Origin: Limnoglobus sp.
Lineage (GTDB): Bacteria > Planctomycetota > Planctomycetia > Gemmatales > Gemmataceae
Length of the DNA stretch: 8,208 nucleotides
Direction of reading: 5' to 3'
NCBI GenBank assembly: GCA_025353985.1
Contig: JANXNT010000413.1
Coordinates: forward strand, 1 to 8,208
Shown in pieces: positions 6,209 through 8,208 of this stretch. The notes below the pieces were generated by a model that saw only the letters and a program-made list of their open reading frames with translations, was not told where the DNA came from and did no database searches. Made by a program: the position numbers and the translations under genes. The number at the start of each line of letters is the position of its first letter. Positions within the stretch are counted from its first letter, which is position 1.

Positions 6209-6868
6209 TCAAGCTCCTTGGCCGACGTACGGGTTCGTTCGCATTTCGTGGCCAACCGTCGTTGTGGGGCCGTGGCCGGGGTACACGATGGTGTCGGCGG
6301 GCAGCACCCAGAGTTTCGCTTTGATGCCCGCTTCGAGCTGCTCGAAACTGCCGCCGGGGAAGTCCGTGCGGCCCACACTACCGCGAAATAGCACGTCGCC
6401 ACCGAATACGATCGTAGGCGTAATGTTACGGATCGCAAAGACGATGTGCCCCGGTGAATGACCGGGAATGTCCCAGCATTCCATCGGAATGTCCGCGTAA
6501 TTCAGCTGTTCGGAGTCTTGCAACTTACGGTCTGCGGGCGGGCTGGTAATCGGAATGCCATGGCCGGCACTGAGGTTGTGCTCGGGATCGATCAGCATGA
6601 TCGCATCGCCCGCACCGATGAGAATCGGCGCATCGGGGAATGCTTCTTTCATCGCACGATTGCCTGCGATATGGTCGACGTGGCCGTGCGTGTTGAGGAT
6701 CGCAGCCACCACGAGTTCGCGTTCCGCAAGCCAATCGAGAATCGCTTCCGGCTCAAAACCAGGATCGACGACGAGCGCCTGACTCGAACCTTCTCGCCAG
6801 AAAATGTACGAGTTTTCCGAGAACGGTTGCGACACTACGGTATGGACGAGAATACGCAAGGGAAACAC
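6209..6868 (-). CDS. MBL-fold hydrolase, glyoxalase II-like
   Basis: A 219-residue cytoplasmic metallo-beta-lactamase-fold hydrolase close to the YcbL/glyoxalase II group, which hydrolyses thioesters such as S-lactoylglutathione. Metal ligands are clear: THGHVDH (His61, His63, Asp65, His66), GHSPGH (His137 or His141), GGDVLF (Asp158) and VYPGHGP (His199). RGSVGRTDFPGGS (162-174) and TVGHEMRTNPYV are typical of the short single-domain members that lack the long C-terminal glutathione-binding helices, so the true substrate is uncertain. The GTG at 6868 gives the longest form but has no ribosome site. TTG 6859 has GAGGTG (6866-6871) 6 nt upstream and may be the real start, removing three residues. 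It leads the minus-strand cluster; a TATTAT at 6895-6900 could be its -10 but no -35 is evident. Confidence 0.9.
   Translation of the reverse strand: MFPLRILVHTVVSQPFSENSYIFWREGSSQALVVDPGFEPEAILDWLAERELVVAAILNTHGHVDHIAGNRAMKEAFPDAPILIGAGDAIMLIDPEHNLSAGHGIPITSPPADRKLQDSEQLNYADIPMECWDIPGHSPGHIVFAIRNITPTIVFGGDVLFRGSVGRTDFPGGSFEQLEAGIKAKLWVLPADTIVYPGHGPTTTVGHEMRTNPYVGQGA
6214..6219 (-). promoter_or_regulatory. Ribosome binding site deciding the lysozyme-like start
   Basis: AAGGAG on the minus strand, inside the last codons of the MBL gene. Spacing is 7 nt to ATG 6206 but only 1 nt to the in-frame TTG 6212, so the ATG is the probable start. Confidence 0.65.
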
Positions 6869-6901
6869 CTCAAGTTCGTTCGTTGTGCATTCTCATAATA
6901 G

Positions 6902-6965
6902 GTTCGCACGATTCGCGTCGAGCGGAAAATGCCAAATCGCATGTCCACTTCGATGGCGTGCGAAC
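6902..6965. repeat. 9-bp inverted repeat, 46-nt spacing
   Basis: GTTCGCACG (6902-6910) and CGTGCGAAC (6957-6965) are perfect inverted copies. They sit immediately upstream of the MBL gene, next to the TATTAT candidate -10. They could be paired binding half-sites or the stem of a long hairpin; the inner sequence shows no convincing extended pairing. Confidence 0.3.
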
Positions 6966-7037
6966 GGTGACAATCGAGCAATACGGAAAATTTTCGTGCG
7001 GCATCAAGCTGTCCAACGGTTTACGCTGAAAAATAAT

Positions 7038-7051
7038 TTGCAAATTTGCAA
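7038..7051. promoter_or_regulatory. 14-bp perfect palindrome, possible regulator site
   Basis: TTGCAAATTTGCAA is identical to its own reverse complement, with no spacer, and also reads as two TTGCAA units with a period of 8. It lies between two divergent transcription units, which suits a homodimeric regulator. The target gene is unclear; role inferred. Confidence 0.35.
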
Positions 7052-7258
7052 TCGTCTAATTCTTGTCGCTCTGACAAGTATTCAGGTTAAAAATCGGCTC
7101 GCAGCTCAAGTTAAACACTCAACTTCTACTTTGAAACAAGAATATTTAAGCTGTCGTCTTCTCGATTTCCGCTGAAGCTCGCAAAAACGTTACTCCAGAA
7201 GAGTTTTAAATCATTTGGTTCTCTTGCCGAATACACACGCGAATTCCGGTGTTAACGA

Positions 7259-7287
7259 TTGACACAATTTGCCGATGACAGTAATAT
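7259..7287 (+). promoter_or_regulatory. Near-consensus sigma70 promoter of the small proline-rich ORF
   Basis: TTGACA (7259-7264), 17-base spacer, TAATAT (7282-7287). The -35 is perfect and the -10 matches TATAAT at 4 of 6 positions with optimal spacing. Transcription would begin near 7294 and give a leader of about 59 nt before the ATG at 7353. A second TTGACA at 7292-7297 has no good -10. Confidence 0.55.
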
Positions 7288-7352
7288 TGTTTTGACAGAC
7301 GAGTTTTTCTCGACTGTATCCCCTCAATTTTCGTCCAAAGGGTGAATGTCCA

Positions 7353-7574
7353 ATGGCATTTCGATTAACCTGCGAGACGCTCGAAAATCGGGAAAACCCG
7401 ACCGGGCCGGTTCTCATGCCACCTACCGGCACCCCGCCATATAGCGGGTCTGATAGCCCACCACAGCAATCGCCACCATCTCAGTCGCCTCCAGCGCCAG
7501 CTCCAGGCCCCCAACCCCAGCAATCGCCCCCACCAACGCAACAGCCACCGCCATCGCAAGGGCCTTACTGGTGA
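7353..7574 (+). CDS. 73-residue proline-rich protein with planctomycete LExR motif
   Basis: The N-terminus, MAFRLTCETLENRENPTGP, resembles the LExLExR-type motif that opens many planctomycete extracellular proteins (in Gemmata relatives often LExR followed by a Pro). From residue 23 on the protein is a low-complexity tail of Pro, Gln, Ser and Gly, with PQQSPP twice, ending PYW. Prolines make up 23 of 73 residues. There is no classical hydrophobic signal peptide, no membrane span and no cysteine beyond Cys7. In the known large proteins this motif precedes big repeat domains, so here only the leader and a disordered tail exist. AAAGGG (7337-7342) is a possible ribosome site 10 nt before the ATG. 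Promoter before and terminator after support a real gene. It could be a secreted wall-associated peptide or the remnant of a larger gene; function unknown. Confidence 0.65.
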   Translation: MAFRLTCETLENRENPTGPVLMPPTGTPPYSGSDSPPQQSPPSQSPPAPAPGPQPQQSPPPTQQPPPSQGPYW

Positions 7575-7615
7575 GCAATGCCGTTCCGGTTTGGAATGTC
7601 CAAAAATAATGCTTT

Positions 7616-7644
7616 CGCCCCGGAATCCGGGGCGTTTTCATTTT
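7616..7644 (+). terminator. Strong intrinsic terminator after the small ORF
   Basis: CGCCCCGGAATCCGGGGCG (7616-7634) folds as a 7-bp GC-rich stem with a GAATC loop and is followed by TTTTCATTTT. It lies 42 nt after the stop at 7574 and separates the small ORF from rho. The reverse strand lacks an adjacent T run, so it acts in the + direction. Confidence 0.75.
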
Positions 7645-7830
7645 GACACTGCCGTTGACATGGCTTTCAAAAACGAAAATTCGACAAAATCTGCATTTGC
7701 TTCTCTTTTTCGTATCGCTCCCTGGCAATTTCACTTACAATCCACAACGTTCCGCAGGATTGCCTCCGCACTTTCGCAATCGTGGCTTCGCTGCTTTTGT
7801 CCCCAATTTCCGACCGCGAGATAGAGTCTG

Positions 7831-8208
7831 ATGGCCGATACCGTTCCGCTGTTTCAGGGTGTCCTGGAGCGGCACCCGAAAGGGTTTGGGTTTCTCCGTA
7901 GCCCCGACCGAAACTACACCGCCAAGGCGGACGACCCTTACGTTCCCGGATTGCTGATCGATAAATTCGATCTTGCAGAGGGATTGCTCGTTTCCGGGCC
8001 GATCGAACTGGGACAGCGTGCGCCGGCACCGCCACCCCAACGCGGCAACGGACGGTTTCCGCAACGTCCGCAACAACGTCCCAACAACAATAACGGCCCC
8101 GGCAACGGCGTGCGCTTATCGGCGATTCATCAAATCGAAGGCACCGACGCCAAGATGTTTAAGCGGCGACCGTGGGAACAACTCACCGCGGTCGACCCGA
8201 CCGAGTGG
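7831..8208 (+). CDS. rho: Transcription termination factor Rho, 5' part
   Basis: Rho is a hexameric RNA helicase/ATPase that ends transcription at unstructured C-rich RNA. The 126 residues in the window cover the primary RNA-binding OB (cold-shock-like) domain. They run GVLERHPKGFGFLRSPDRNY (10-29), then DDPYVPGLLIDKFDLAEG with the SGPIEL strand (35-60), and finish with RPWEQLTAVDPTEW, matching the FExLTxxxP stretch just before the ATPase core. The N-terminal helical Rho_N domain found in E. coli Rho is absent. Residues 63-93 are an unusual P/Q/R/N/G-rich insert (with NNNN) within the fold where E. coli Rho has a short loop. The ATG at 7831 has only a weak ribosome site (GAGATAGAG). The gene continues past the window edge without a stop, so the Walker motifs are not visible. 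Confidence 0.93.
   Translation, partial: MADTVPLFQGVLERHPKGFGFLRSPDRNYTAKADDPYVPGLLIDKFDLAEGLLVSGPIELGQRAPAPPPQRGNGRFPQRPQQRPNNNNGPGNGVRLSAIHQIEGTDAKMFKRRPWEQLTAVDPTEW

Larger units (their letters stand above)
6869..7258. other. AT-richer divergent intergenic region with inverted repeats
   Basis: No coding gene is supported between the minus-strand MBL gene and the plus-strand small ORF. The base composition is visibly richer in A/T than the flanking genes. It holds a 9-bp inverted repeat (6902-6965), a 14-bp perfect palindrome (7038-7051) and a 6-bp hairpin CTTGTC-GCTCT-GACAAG (7062-7078). A small RNA is possible, but no promoter-terminator pair is visible for one. Confidence 0.4.

Noticed and set aside
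7464..7528. CAGCAATCGCC repeated at 7464-7474 and 7518-7528 as a possible repeat array
   Set aside because: It occurs only twice, within the low-complexity coding tail, and simply encodes the repeated Gln-Ser-Pro. It is not a CRISPR or tandem array.
7365..7559. Trp/Arg-rich open frame on the minus strand
   Set aside because: It is the reverse reading of the proline-rich tail (CCA/CCN codons read back as TGG and CGG), with no ribosome site of its own.
7643..7660. Two TTGACA boxes 12 bp apart as rho promoters
   Set aside because: Neither has a convincing -10 at 15-19 bases. A TACAAT at 7736-7741 has no matching -35. Promoter of rho left undefined.

Overview
The window looks like a planctomycete chromosome segment, most likely from a Gemmata-like lineage. 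This is inferred from protein style, not from a search. The clues are a TrmB with the FPDPWW form of its signature, a small ORF opening with an LExR-type motif typical of planctomycete extracellular proteins, a secreted protein with a planctomycete-style GKW...EVER...GKW module, and a Rho whose RNA-binding fold carries a P/Q/N-rich insert. It reads as core chromosome with some accessory genes. I see no tRNA, rRNA, CRISPR array, transposase or phage gene.

Left block, + strand (about 322-3996): a candidate sigma70-like promoter overlapped by a 7-bp inverted repeat leads into four closely packed genes. They are a HAD-fold protein whose catalytic residues are degenerate, a FabZ-type hot-dog dehydratase, the tRNA m7G46 methyltransferase TrmB (GTG start inside the end of the dehydratase gene), and a multi-membrane-span protein with a glycosyltransferase-like DxD loop. 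Gaps of 4 nt, -8 nt and 29 nt suggest one operon. Bases 1-321 hold no convincing gene.

Middle block, - strand (6868 down to 3980): an MBL-fold glyoxalase-II-like hydrolase, a secreted lysozyme-like protein starting 2 nt after it, a secreted cupin gene broken by one extra A in an A5 run, and two small unrecognised proteins. The last of these overlaps the end of the membrane-protein gene tail to tail by 17 nt.

Right block, + strand (7259-8208): after an AT-richer divergent intergenic region with a 14-bp perfect palindrome comes a compact, apparently self-contained unit. It has a TTGACA-N17-TAATAT promoter, a 73-residue ORF that is 31% proline with the LExR-type N-terminus, and a strong intrinsic terminator. 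The start of rho follows and runs off the window edge.

The most novel item is the tiny proline-rich transcription unit. Next come the degenerate HAD protein, the stand-alone secreted form of a lysozyme-like domain that I associate with VgrG/toxin proteins, the frameshifted cupin, and the disordered insert in Rho.
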